A stretch of DNA of 14,361 nt from Rhodoferax sp. UBA4409 (GTDB taxonomy: Bacteria; Pseudomonadota; Gammaproteobacteria; Burkholderiales; Burkholderiaceae_C). The notes beneath the pieces are model-generated. The model was not told the origin of the DNA and searched no databases. It was given only the letters and a program-made list of their open reading frames with translations. Of the stretch, positions 1 through 6,707 are shown one piece after another. A program made the translations under genes and the position numbers. The first letter of the stretch is position 1; each line of letters opens with the position of its first letter. The stretch is from contig DGQR01000160.1 in the NCBI GenBank assembly GCA_002390825.1, positions 4,898 through 19,258 of the forward strand, given 5' to 3'.

Positions 1-552
1 CTGATCGAGAACATCCAGCGTGAAGACCTTAACCCGCTGGAAGAAGCCCAAGGCCTGCAACGCCTGATCAAAGAGTTCGGTCTGACCCACGAAACCGCGG
101 CCCAGGCCGTAGGCCGTTCGCGCAGTGCCGCCAGCAATTTGCTCCGCCTCTTGAACCTGGCCGACCCGGTGCAAACCATGCTGATGGCCGGCGATATCGA
201 CATGGGCCACGCCCGTGCTTTGCTGGCACTGGACCGCGCGACCCAGATCACGGCGGCCAACCAGATCGCCACCAAAAAGATGTCGGTGCGCGAGGCCGAG
301 AGCCTGGTCAAGAAACTGGGTGCCGAGTTTTCGCTCACCCCGCAAAAGCCGGCCAAAGAGAAATCGCGCGATATCAAGCGGGTCGAGGAAGAGCTCTCCG
401 ACCTGCTCATGGCGCAGGTGGATGTGCACATCAAAAAGCGGGTCAAACGCCACGGCCGCATGGAAGAGATGGGCGAAGTGGTGATCCAGTTCGGCTCGCT
501 CGAAGAGCTCAACGGCCTGATCGACCGCTTGGCACCCGGCGGTAACCGTTAA
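1..552 (+). CDS. parB: Chromosome-partitioning protein ParB, 5'-truncated
   Basis: This is the C-terminal 183 residues of ParB, which loads at parS sites and, with ParA, segregates the chromosome origin. The window cuts off the N-terminus, so the frame is open from base 1. The fragment begins with ENIQREDLNPLEEA, the conserved segment closing the CTP-binding domain (its E and N are catalytic or contact residues in Bacillus Spo0J, from family knowledge). Next is the parS-binding helix-turn-helix around residues 28-55 (LTHETAAQAVGRSRSAASNL). A charged linker leads to a C-terminal dimerisation domain (about residues 125-183, with the typical VVIQFGSLEELNGLIDRL ending). The missing part would be roughly 100-120 residues. 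parA would be expected just upstream. I saw no parS palindrome in the window. Confidence 0.97.
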   Translation: MIENIQREDLNPLEEAQGLQRLIKEFGLTHETAAQAVGRSRSAASNLLRLLNLADPVQTMLMAGDIDMGHARALLALDRATQITAANQIATKKMSVREAESLVKKLGAEFSLTPQKPAKEKSRDIKRVEEELSDLLMAQVDVHIKKRVKRHGRMEEMGEVVIQFGSLEELNGLIDRLAPGGNR

Positions 553-561
553 CTGTAAATC

Positions 562-625
562 GCTATGAAAATGAGAGCATTCTGCGCATATTCCACGGGC
601 GCTAGAGGCTCTTTAGGCTATTAAA
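562..625 (+). repeat. Intergenic dispersed repeat, copy A
   Basis: The element starts with the 17-mer GCTATGAAAATGAGAGC (562-578). It continues with CTGCGCATATT (582-592) and, 6 nt later, GCGCTAG (599-605). The second copy at 6664-6707 (minus strand) has the same three blocks at the same spacing. Across the 44 nt from GCTAT to GCGCTAG, 32 positions are identical and no gap is needed. Similarity fades to the right, with scattered TTTA and ATTAA matches up to the methyltransferase start codon. It fills most of the parB-methyltransferase gap. I recall similar elements as common between genes in Comamonadaceae, but this was not checked. Function unknown. Confidence 0.75.
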
Positions 626-626
626 C

Positions 627-1406
627 ATGATGCGCCGCCTCAATCCCGCCCATTGGCAATGGCCGCTGCCTGCGGTGCTTGCCTGGGCTGCTTGCTGGGC
701 ACTCTTTCGCGCCTTGCTGGGGGAGGGGGTCGCGCTGTCGTGGGCCCTGGGCCTGAGCAGTGCGCTGGGCGTGGCCTGCAGCCTGTGGGGCCCCACCTGG
801 TGGCGGCGCCTGCTGATCGCGGGGGGCTTTCCGTTGTCCCTGGTGGTGAGCCTCTCCACCCTGGGCGCAGAGTCCTTGCCGGCCTGGGCCTGGTTGCTGC
901 CCTTGGCGCTGCTGTTGCTGGTGTACCCGGTGAACGCCTGGCGCGATGCGCCGCTGTTTCCCACCCCGTCCAACGCGCTCGCAGAGTTGCCTGCCCACGC
1001 ACCGCTGCCTCTGGGCGCCCATGTGCTGGATGCCGGGTGCGGCCTGGGCCATGGACTGCAGGCGCTGCGCCAAGCCTATCCGCAGGTCGAGCTGCACGGC
1101 ATGGAATGGAGCTGGCCCCTGCGCCTGCTGTGCGGGCTGCGCTGCCCTTGGGCGCGTGTGACGCGGGGCGACATCTGGCGGGCCAACTGGTCTACCTATG
1201 ACATGGTCTATGTGTTCCAGCGCCCGGAAAGCATGGCACGTGCGGTCGCCAAGGCCAATGCCGACATGCGTCCCGGCACTTGGCTGGTGAGTTTGGAATT
1301 TGAAGCCACCAGTGCAGCGCCTGTTGCCCATTGGCGCGGGCCGGGTGGCAAAATGGTGTGGCTATACCAAGTGCCTCTGCCGTTGCAACCAGGAGAAATT
1401 GCATGA
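627..1406 (+). CDS. Membrane-anchored class I SAM-dependent methyltransferase
   Basis: This 259-residue protein has about four hydrophobic helices (roughly residues 12-31, 36-54, 61-78 and 84-102) followed by a Rossmann-type methyltransferase domain. The SAM-binding glycine motif is DAGCGLGHG (D135 onward). An acidic residue in HGMEW probably contacts the ribose, and GDIW (D182) and DMVYVFQRP fit the later motifs. The substrate cannot be named. The start is the first of two adjacent ATGs; only a weak TAGG (614-617) precedes it, and the leader is repeat copy A. The stop overlaps the start of the next gene as ATGA, so the two are probably translationally coupled. It could share the parB transcript, as the gap is only 74 nt. 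The family is clear; the role is unknown. Confidence 0.85.
   Translation: MMRRLNPAHWQWPLPAVLAWAACWALFRALLGEGVALSWALGLSSALGVACSLWGPTWWRRLLIAGGFPLSLVVSLSTLGAESLPAWAWLLPLALLLLVYPVNAWRDAPLFPTPSNALAELPAHAPLPLGAHVLDAGCGLGHGLQALRQAYPQVELHGMEWSWPLRLLCGLRCPWARVTRGDIWRANWSTYDMVYVFQRPESMARAVAKANADMRPGTWLVSLEFEATSAAPVAHWRGPGGKMVWLYQVPLPLQPGEIA
1391..1395 (+). promoter_or_regulatory. Ribosome-binding site deciding the HD-GYP start
   Basis: AGGAG lies 7 nt before the ATG at 1403 and inside the last codons of the methyltransferase. It rules out the longer reading from TTG at 1331, which would add 24 residues overlapping the methyltransferase C-terminus. Confidence 0.8.
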
Positions 1407-2149
1407 CCGAAACCAACCCTGCTCCCCTAGTCGACGTTCATGAAGCCTTGCACGCCGCGCAGGTCGTGGTGTTTGCGTTGGCCACTCTGGCGGAGTTGCG
1501 CGACTCTGACACCGAGAGCCACCTCATCCGGGTGCAGCAGTATGTGCGGGCCCTGTGCGGCGAGCTGCAAAAGAACCCTGCCTATGCCGACACACTGACA
1601 CCGGCGTATGTCGAGACCCTTGCGGGCAGCGTGCCGATGTACGACATGGGCACCGTGGGCATTCCCGACCGGATCTTGCTCAAGCCCGGGCGCCTGACGC
1701 CGGATGAAATCGCCATCATGCGCACCCACACCACGCTCGGTCACGACGCCTTGGTGCGGGCTGAGAAAACCCTGGGCAGGGCATCGCCCTTGTTGACCGT
1801 CGCCAAAGAGTTGGCGCTATGCCACCAGGAGAAATGGGACGGCACCGGCTACCCCAAAGGCCTGTGGGCGGAGCAGATTCCGCTGTCGGCGCGCATTGTG
1901 GCGCTGGCAGACGTGTTTGATGCGCTCATCAGCAACAAGGTCTACAAAGATGGTGTGTCGCACGACCGGGCGGTGCAAATCATCACCGAAGGGCGGGGCG
2001 CGCACTTCGACCCTGCTGTTGTGGATGCATTTTTGGAAGTGCACGAAGTCTTTCGCAGCATCGCGGTGCGCCATGCCGATACCAATGCCGACATGCAGCA
2101 GAAGATTGAATACATGGCCAACGCGATTGCCGAGGTCGCGGTTCTTTGA
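1403..2149 (+). CDS. HD-GYP-type protein with a degenerate catalytic site
   Basis: This 248-residue protein is an almost bare HD-GYP domain with no receiver or membrane segment. HD-GYP domains hydrolyse c-di-GMP using two or three metal ions. Kept here are H40, D81, H109 (HTTLG), H141, D170 (ADVFDAL) and the GYP loop (WDGTGYP, 145-151). Changed are the H of the HD motif (Y80, in MYDMGTVGIPD where HDIGKVGIPD is usual), the following conserved K (T84), the second H of HHE (Q142), and probably the first-metal E (D36). The open frame is intact and the rest of the fold is conserved, so this looks like a selected change rather than decay. It is probably a c-di-GMP-binding or scaffolding protein, or a weak enzyme. 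The start codon overlaps the methyltransferase stop by 4 nt. Confidence 0.9.
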   Translation: MTETNPAPLVDVHEALHAAQVVVFALATLAELRDSDTESHLIRVQQYVRALCGELQKNPAYADTLTPAYVETLAGSVPMYDMGTVGIPDRILLKPGRLTPDEIAIMRTHTTLGHDALVRAEKTLGRASPLLTVAKELALCHQEKWDGTGYPKGLWAEQIPLSARIVALADVFDALISNKVYKDGVSHDRAVQIITEGRGAHFDPAVVDAFLEVHEVFRSIAVRHADTNADMQQKIEYMANAIAEVAVL

Positions 2150-2199
2150 CCTTTCTGTGAACGCCGTGCCCGTGGCCGGGTAAGCGTTTGTAAGCCGTG

Positions 2200-2224
2200 T
2201 TGCGGGCTGTCAGCCCAGCCGCAA
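2200..2224. other. Inverted repeat in the gap before the protease gene
   Basis: Outer arms TTGCGG (2200-2205) and CCGCAA (2219-2224) are exact complements, and an inner pair GGGCT/AGCCC (2204-2208 and 2212-2216) offers an alternative stem. It lies 51 nt after the HD-GYP stop. No T-run follows, so it is not a clear intrinsic terminator; it could be a terminator-like stem or an operator. The rest of the 142-nt gap (2150-2291) holds a second small hairpin and no convincing promoter boxes. Confidence 0.4.
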
Positions 2225-2256
2225 GAGGGCGCTGGAGGGGCTGGAAAATCGCCCGA

Positions 2257-2279
2257 CCCTGCGCAATGGAGATGCAGGG
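2257..2279 (+). other. Hairpin just upstream of the protease ribosome-binding site
   Basis: CCCTGC (2257-2262) pairs exactly with GCAGGG (2274-2279) across an 11-nt loop. It ends one base before the GGAG at 2281-2284 that serves the GTG start at 2292. Its position would allow an effect on translation, but a 6-bp stem in GC-rich DNA can arise by chance. Confidence 0.3.
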
Positions 2280-2291
2280 CGGAGACCCGTT

Positions 2292-5087
2292 GTGCCCCTC
2301 TTTTGTCGATTTCAAGCCGCTTTTTCTTCCCGTATCCGGGGCCCCCTGGCGGTTGTGGTGCTCGCCTCACTCGCTGCTTGCGGTGGCGGCGGGAGTGGTT
2401 CGGGTGATAGCGCCAGTGGTGGCGCATCTAACACGGTGGCCACGGTTCCGGCCCCCGCTGCCGACACCACCGTAGCCCGGGCGCTGGCCAGCGGAGACGC
2501 CGCCGGCCTGAGCGACGCCAAGCTGGTGGCCCAGCATGCCCAATACGCCCAGCAACAAATCACCCTGGCACAAGCGGGCCGTACCAGCAGCCTCTACCAA
2601 GGCGTGTCGACCGAGTACGACCCCAGCCAGTGGAGCTATTGGATTCAGCCGCGCAACACCGCCATGGCACAACCCCTGATCGTGGGGGACCAGGGCAATG
2701 CCTTGGCCAGCATCAGTGTGGCGGAGGGCGGTCGCAGCGCGGCTTACGGCGTGCAGGTGCTGTCCAAGTTCAACAACAATGAGTTGCAGGCCTATCGCCC
2801 CGCATTCCGGCGATTGCTGGCGTGGCTGGTGCGTGGCAATGCCGCAGAGGCGTTGCCCGCCACCCTGAACGTGGCCTTTGCCGGTATCAACGCCGGTCAA
2901 AGTGCTGCCGGCATGGCCAAGGCCGGAGTTCCGGTCAGCACCGTCAGTTGTAACTTCATCGCGACCCCTGCTTGTGCCTCCACGGTGCACCTTCTGGTGG
3001 TGGGCGGCGATCTGGCGGCCAGCGCCGGACTGGAGGCCGCGATACGCGCGCTGGTAGCGGCCGGGCGACCGGTCTTGTATGTGCACACCAAAGCCAATTG
3101 GACCAGCGACTCCGCCATTCAGATTCTGGCCGGCATGGGGCTGCAGTTCGGACCCTATGGTGGCAACTACTGGGCCAGCGACAAGGTCGCTGCCGGGCGG
3201 AGCGCTGCCACCCAAGAGACCCTGAGCAACCAATTTGCCAAAACCACGGCCCTGCTGAATCTGCTTGCCTCCGACAGTTTCAGCATGCCGTATGACTGGG
3301 GGCCTTGCACCGTGTCTGCGGGCAAGACCGATTGCACCAATGTGGCGGGCCTGCAGGCCGGCTTGTTGAGCCCGGTGGATGCGCTGCGCAGCCAAATTGA
3401 CACCTTCAACCGGGCCGGCCAGAACCTGTTCGCCACGGACAACACCGACGTGCTGCGGTACCTGGTGCTCTGGGCCGATGTGGTGCGACGCCAGATGCGC
3501 TACCCCATGGACAAAACCACCCAGCCAGCCGCCTTCCAGAAGGCCCTGATTGCGGATGCGTTGGTCAGCTATGTCCGCCCGGTCGCGGTGGCCCAGGCGG
3601 ATCTGGGCTCCTTTGCCAGTGCACTGACCAGTGGCATGGCGGTGAGCAGCACAGACGAGACGGTGGAGGTGACCTTGCCCTCGGTCAGCGGCTTTACCGC
3701 GATCGGCCGCCTGGCGGCCCCGGGCAAGCCGGTTACCGTAGAAGTGCTCGATGCCGGCGCCGCCACGGTGGCGCTGCGCCTGAACACCCAGCGCACCGGG
3801 TCTACCCGTTTGTGGGACCCGAACCGCTACAACCGGCCACGTTTCCTGGCCAGCCCGGACATGGCGCTCACCACCGGCCAGCCGGTGCAAGTCAACAGCC
3901 CGTATGGCGGCACCTTGCAACTGGTGTTCAGCAGTGCCACCCCGGCACAAACCGTGCGCCTGCGGCTGCGGGGGGTGGCCCGCCATCCGTTTCTGGACCA
4001 ATCGGCAGGCGCGGGTGACCAGCCGGCGTTTGTGAATGCCCTGAATGCCGCCCAACACGAATGGGCCGAGATCAAGCTGGCGGGTATCGAGATCCATTCC
4101 CGCGCGGACAAAATGCGCGCAGTCATCAACACAGACTTCGGCGGCGATGTGGACCGCTTTTTGTCCGAGGTGAAAACCCTCTTTTTTGAAGACCTCTACC
4201 AACTGGCCGGCTTCGCGGTGCCGGGCAAGACCCTCACCGCCCACGTGCAGGCCATGTGCACCCAGTTCGGCTGGAACTGCACCGATGCCGCGCTCCATCG
4301 CATGCCGGGTACCCAGCACATCAATGTGGACAACTATGCCCAATGCGGAAGCGGTTGCTCAGGCAACCCCTATGACCAAGACTGGGGCCTCAACCCCCGT
4401 GGTTGGGGCGAAAGCCACGAGGTCGGTCATAACTTGCAAAAGGGCATGCACAAGGTATACGACGACCGCAGCACCGAGGTGTCCAACAACCTGTTTCCCT
4501 TGCGCAAGGGCTGGCGCATGCGACTGGAGTTGGGTGACAACCGCTCGAACGACCGGGTCAACTACCGTTCGGCGTTCAATATGGTGATGGCCGCCAGAGC
4601 GGAGGCCGACCCTGTCGAGGGGGCCTATCAGCGCATCTGGGGTAACGCTGCTTATGCGGTGCAAAACGGCGAGCGGATGGCCTTTTACATGCAGTGGGTC
4701 CATTACTGGGCACAACGGCAGGCCCATATTCCGACCGGCTGGGACATCGTGACCTTGCTCTATTTGCATCAGCGCCAGTTTGACGCAGTGGCCGCTGTCG
4801 ATTGGGCCGCAAACCGCAGCGCGCTCGGCTACAGCACCTATGCCACCAAGCCCAGCCCGACCGGCAATGACAACCTGTTGATCACCCTGTCCTGGATCAC
4901 CGGGCGGGACCAGCGGGCCACCTTTGATCTTTGGGGTGTGCGCTACTCGACGCAGGCGGCGGCCCAAGTGGCGGCATTCGGCTTCGCTGCCGAGCCGGCG
5001 CTGATGTATGTCAACACCTCCACCAACGACCACAGCACGGTGCGCAAAGTGGACATGTCGGCCGCGAGCCCCGCATGGCCTTTCTGA
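2292..5087 (+). CDS. ImpA-like (M60-type) zinc metalloprotease, lipoprotein
   Basis: This 931-residue protein carries the gluzincin-type zinc site H709-E-V-G-H713 in GESHEVGHNLQ, with a second glutamate at E729 (STEVSNN). That is the M60/IMPa pattern HExGH...E. Its length is close to Pseudomonas aeruginosa IMPa (about 920), a secreted protease that cuts O-glycosylated proteins; by analogy this would be an O-glycoprotease or mucinase. The N-terminus is a lipoprotein signal: basic residues, PLAVVVLASLAAC with lipobox LAAC and C30, then a Gly/Ser-rich tether. It should therefore be lipid-anchored rather than free. The start is GTG at 2292 with GGAG 7 nt upstream. The region around residues 215-300 looks alpha/beta, and the protease domain is C-terminal. 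The family is well supported; the substrate is inferred. Confidence 0.9.
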   Translation: MPLFCRFQAAFSSRIRGPLAVVVLASLAACGGGGSGSGDSASGGASNTVATVPAPAADTTVARALASGDAAGLSDAKLVAQHAQYAQQQITLAQAGRTSSLYQGVSTEYDPSQWSYWIQPRNTAMAQPLIVGDQGNALASISVAEGGRSAAYGVQVLSKFNNNELQAYRPAFRRLLAWLVRGNAAEALPATLNVAFAGINAGQSAAGMAKAGVPVSTVSCNFIATPACASTVHLLVVGGDLAASAGLEAAIRALVAAGRPVLYVHTKANWTSDSAIQILAGMGLQFGPYGGNYWASDKVAAGRSAATQETLSNQFAKTTALLNLLASDSFSMPYDWGPCTVSAGKTDCTNVAGLQAGLLSPVDALRSQIDTFNRAGQNLFATDNTDVLRYLVLWADVVRRQMRYPMDKTTQPAAFQKALIADALVSYVRPVAVAQADLGSFASALTSGMAVSSTDETVEVTLPSVSGFTAIGRLAAPGKPVTVEVLDAGAATVALRLNTQRTGSTRLWDPNRYNRPRFLASPDMALTTGQPVQVNSPYGGTLQLVFSSATPAQTVRLRLRGVARHPFLDQSAGAGDQPAFVNALNAAQHEWAEIKLAGIEIHSRADKMRAVINTDFGGDVDRFLSEVKTLFFEDLYQLAGFAVPGKTLTAHVQAMCTQFGWNCTDAALHRMPGTQHINVDNYAQCGSGCSGNPYDQDWGLNPRGWGESHEVGHNLQKGMHKVYDDRSTEVSNNLFPLRKGWRMRLELGDNRSNDRVNYRSAFNMVMAARAEADPVEGAYQRIWGNAAYAVQNGERMAFYMQWVHYWAQRQAHIPTGWDIVTLLYLHQRQFDAVAAVDWAANRSALGYSTYATKPSPTGNDNLLITLSWITGRDQRATFDLWGVRYSTQAAAQVAAFGFAAEPALMYVNTSTNDHSTVRKVDMSAASPAWPF

Positions 5088-5109
5088 TGACATGCCCTGG
5101 AGGCTTTTG

Positions 5110-5128
5110 GCGCAGATAAAGTCTGCGC
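5110..5128. terminator. Hairpin between convergent genes
   Basis: GCGCAGA (5110-5116) and TCTGCGC (5122-5128) form a perfect 7-bp stem with loop TAAAG. It sits in the 47-nt gap between the convergent protease and GIDE genes, where a shared terminator is expected. There is no T-run on the plus strand after the stem, and the minus-strand transcript would be followed by AAAA, so it is not a textbook intrinsic terminator. Confidence 0.5.
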
Positions 5129-5133
5129 AGGTT

Positions 5134-5150
5134 GCTATGCTTTCAGGAGC
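5134..5150 (+). repeat. Possible partial copy C of the intergenic repeat
   Basis: GCTATGCTTTCAGGAGC has the same 17-nt length and the GCTAT...AGC ends as the first block of copies A and B. The downstream blocks (CTGCGCATATT, GCGCTAG) are absent at the expected spacing. It contains the stop codon of the GIDE gene. This is a weak match and may be chance. Confidence 0.3.
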
Positions 5151-6046
5151 AATTTGAACGCCACATAGGCGGCGCCCAGACACACACTCAGGTGCAGCGT
5201 GCTCCACAGCAGATAGCGCCGGCGCAGGGCCTGCGGCGAGAGGGGGGAGAGTAAAAACAAGCGCCCATCCTGCGGGGCGCGCAGCATGTGCACTCCGGGT
5301 TGGGCTCGGATGTTGCGGTGCTCATGCTCTACCGTACGCACCGCCAGGCGGCGGGCCAGCTCCCACTCCTGGAGGTCAATCTCCCCGTCGCGGTTCAGGT
5401 CGAAGCGCCGGTGCAGATCGGTGGGATTTTGTTTCCAGGTGGTGAGCAGGGCGTTCACGTCTTCGCGCAAGCTCAATGCAGAGTTCGCACCGCCGATGGT
5501 GATGAATTCGCCCAGCGCATACAAGGTGCGGCCCCCGTGCAAGAGTTCTTCGACATGCTTGTGCTCGTTGGCATAGCGGGTCACGACCTCGGCTCCCATG
5601 ACCTCAGCATGATCGGGGTCGATAGTGCAACTGCCGCTACCGTCCAGCAGGTCAAAGGTGGCGCTGCTCACGCCGCTGTCCACTTCGCGCCATTCGTCTT
5701 TGCTGTTGTTGCGCTCGTAGATCCGGTAGCGGTACCAGATGCACGCGCTGTGGGTCAGCGGGCTGTAAATCAGGTCGGTGGTGCTGGTGCGGCCCTGGAG
5801 CTCCACATAGCCCTGCGCAGCCGAGGCAATGCGCGAGGTCGCGATATTGGCAATCGCCCGGGCACGACGCAGGGAGGCCCCCCAGGCCAGCAAACCGATG
5901 GCGCTGGCAGCCCCGACGCACCAGAGTTGCGCGCGCCCCGGCCCGAAGTGAAAAGCCGCACCGGCGGCTCCAGAATATGCCGCCGCCAGCAGGCCGTTCA
6001 GGCTCTGGCTGCGCACCCAGCGCAGGCCTGTGAGTCCCAAGTCCAC
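5135..6046 (-). CDS. GIDE-domain membrane protein with an EF-hand
   Basis: This 303-residue protein has two hydrophobic segments near the N-terminus (about 15-35 and 40-58) and one at the C-terminus (about 280-300). Between them lies a GIDE-like domain (about 75-185). Its signs are an ELQGR start, SPLTHSACIWYRYRIYE, and a LLDGSGSCTIDP segment of the kind seen in the eukaryotic mitochondrial E3 ligase MUL1/GIDE, but without a RING finger. A textbook EF-hand loop, D216-L-N-R-D-G-E-I-D-L-Q-E227, should bind calcium. The GTG start lies 11 nt after the lemA stop, with a G-rich site upstream, so it is the second gene of a lemA operon. LemA-GIDE pairing is known in bacteria; the function is not established. 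The last codons overlap possible repeat copy C. Confidence 0.85.
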   Translation of the reverse strand: MDLGLTGLRWVRSQSLNGLLAAAYSGAAGAAFHFGPGRAQLWCVGAASAIGLLAWGASLRRARAIANIATSRIASAAQGYVELQGRTSTTDLIYSPLTHSACIWYRYRIYERNNSKDEWREVDSGVSSATFDLLDGSGSCTIDPDHAEVMGAEVVTRYANEHKHVEELLHGGRTLYALGEFITIGGANSALSLREDVNALLTTWKQNPTDLHRRFDLNRDGEIDLQEWELARRLAVRTVEHEHRNIRAQPGVHMLRAPQDGRLFLLSPLSPQALRRRYLLWSTLHLSVCLGAAYVAFKLLLKA

Positions 6047-6057
6047 GCCGCCCCCGC

Positions 6058-6624
6058 TCAGGCTTTGAATCGGGCGCTGACGTCCACGTCGGTGAGTTCT
6101 TCGGCGGTGAACTTGAGCAGTTCAAACGCCTTGAAGTTGAAGAGTCGTGCCACCAGCACACCGGGAAACTGCTCGATGCGCACGTTGTTGATATTGACCG
6201 ACTCGTTGTAAAACTCGCGCCGGTCGGCGATGCTGTTTTCTAGGCTGCTGATACGCGCTTGCAGTTGCACAAACTGCTCGTTGGCTTTCAGGTCGGGGTA
6301 GCTCTCGGCCAATGCAAACAACTGGCCCAGGCCGCTGCGCAGCCCGGTCTCGGCCCGGCCCACAGCAGCCACGTCTTGCGACTCGCGCGCATTGGACACC
6401 TTGGCCCTGGCTGCAATCACCTTCTCCAGGGTGGCTTGCTCGTGCTGCATGTATTGCTTGCAGGTGTCGATCAGCTTGGGCAACTCGTCATGACGCTGTT
6501 TGAGCAGCACATCGATGTTGGCCCATGCTTTGGACACTGCGTTTTTGACCTCCACCAGGCCGTTGTAGAGGCTGATCAAGTAAAACACCGCGACCGCCAG
6601 AACCACCCAAAACATCACGCCCAT
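6058..6624 (-). CDS. lemA: LemA family protein
   Basis: This 188-residue protein has an N-terminal membrane helix (MGVMFWVVLAVAVFYLISL), then the LemA four-helix domain with YNGLVEVKNAVSKAWANIDV and LLKQRHDELPKLIDTC. It ends with the family-typical EFYNESVNINNVRIEQFPG and a C-terminal ELLKFTAEE segment. LemA proteins are membrane-anchored with the helical bundle outside the cytoplasm; their biochemical role is unknown. The start is ATG at 6624, preceded by AAGGGG; the TTG two codons upstream is less likely. It leads an operon with the GIDE gene. The AT-rich leader (6625-6663) and adjoining repeat copy B probably contain its promoter, but I could not place convincing -35 and -10 boxes. Confidence 0.95.
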   Translation of the reverse strand: MGVMFWVVLAVAVFYLISLYNGLVEVKNAVSKAWANIDVLLKQRHDELPKLIDTCKQYMQHEQATLEKVIAARAKVSNARESQDVAAVGRAETGLRSGLGQLFALAESYPDLKANEQFVQLQARISSLENSIADRREFYNESVNINNVRIEQFPGVLVARLFNFKAFELLKFTAEELTDVDVSARFKA

Positions 6625-6642
6625 TGCCAACCCCTTGTCGTA

Positions 6643-6707
6643 AATTAATGAATAAATACCTTGCTAGCGCTCATAAAATATGCGCAGTCAGCTATCTAAT
6701 TTATAGC
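6643..6707 (-). repeat. Intergenic dispersed repeat, copy B
   Basis: Read on the minus strand from 6707, the element starts with GCTATAAATTAGATAGC, whose GCTAT/ATAGC arms are perfectly complementary. It continues with CTGCGCATATT (6687-6677) and, 6 nt later, GCGCTAG (6670-6664). It matches copy A at 32 of 44 positions with no gap. The TAA stop of the D-lactate dehydrogenase (6703-6701) lies within the first block. The far end is fuzzy and merges with the AT-rich lemA leader. Confidence 0.75.

Noticed and set aside
1..600. parS site near parB
   Set aside because: No TGTTTCACGTGAAACA-like palindrome was seen here or elsewhere in the window.
621..1331. 236-codon open frame on the minus strand
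   Set aside because: Antisense to the methyltransferase; rich in R, Q and G, with no recognisable domain.
627..2149. Methyltransferase/HD-GYP pair as a phage-defence island
   Set aside because: No nuclease, integrase or transposase is nearby, base composition matches the neighbours, and the HD-GYP residues point to nucleotide signalling.
2367..4343. 658-codon open frame on the minus strand
   Set aside because: It is antisense to the lipoprotein protease, whose frame has a signal, lipobox and zinc site. The antisense product is low-complexity and resembles no family; long mirror frames are usual in GC-rich genes.
5288..6211. 307-codon open frame on the plus strand
   Set aside because: Antisense to the GIDE and lemA genes and spans their junction, as only a shadow frame would.
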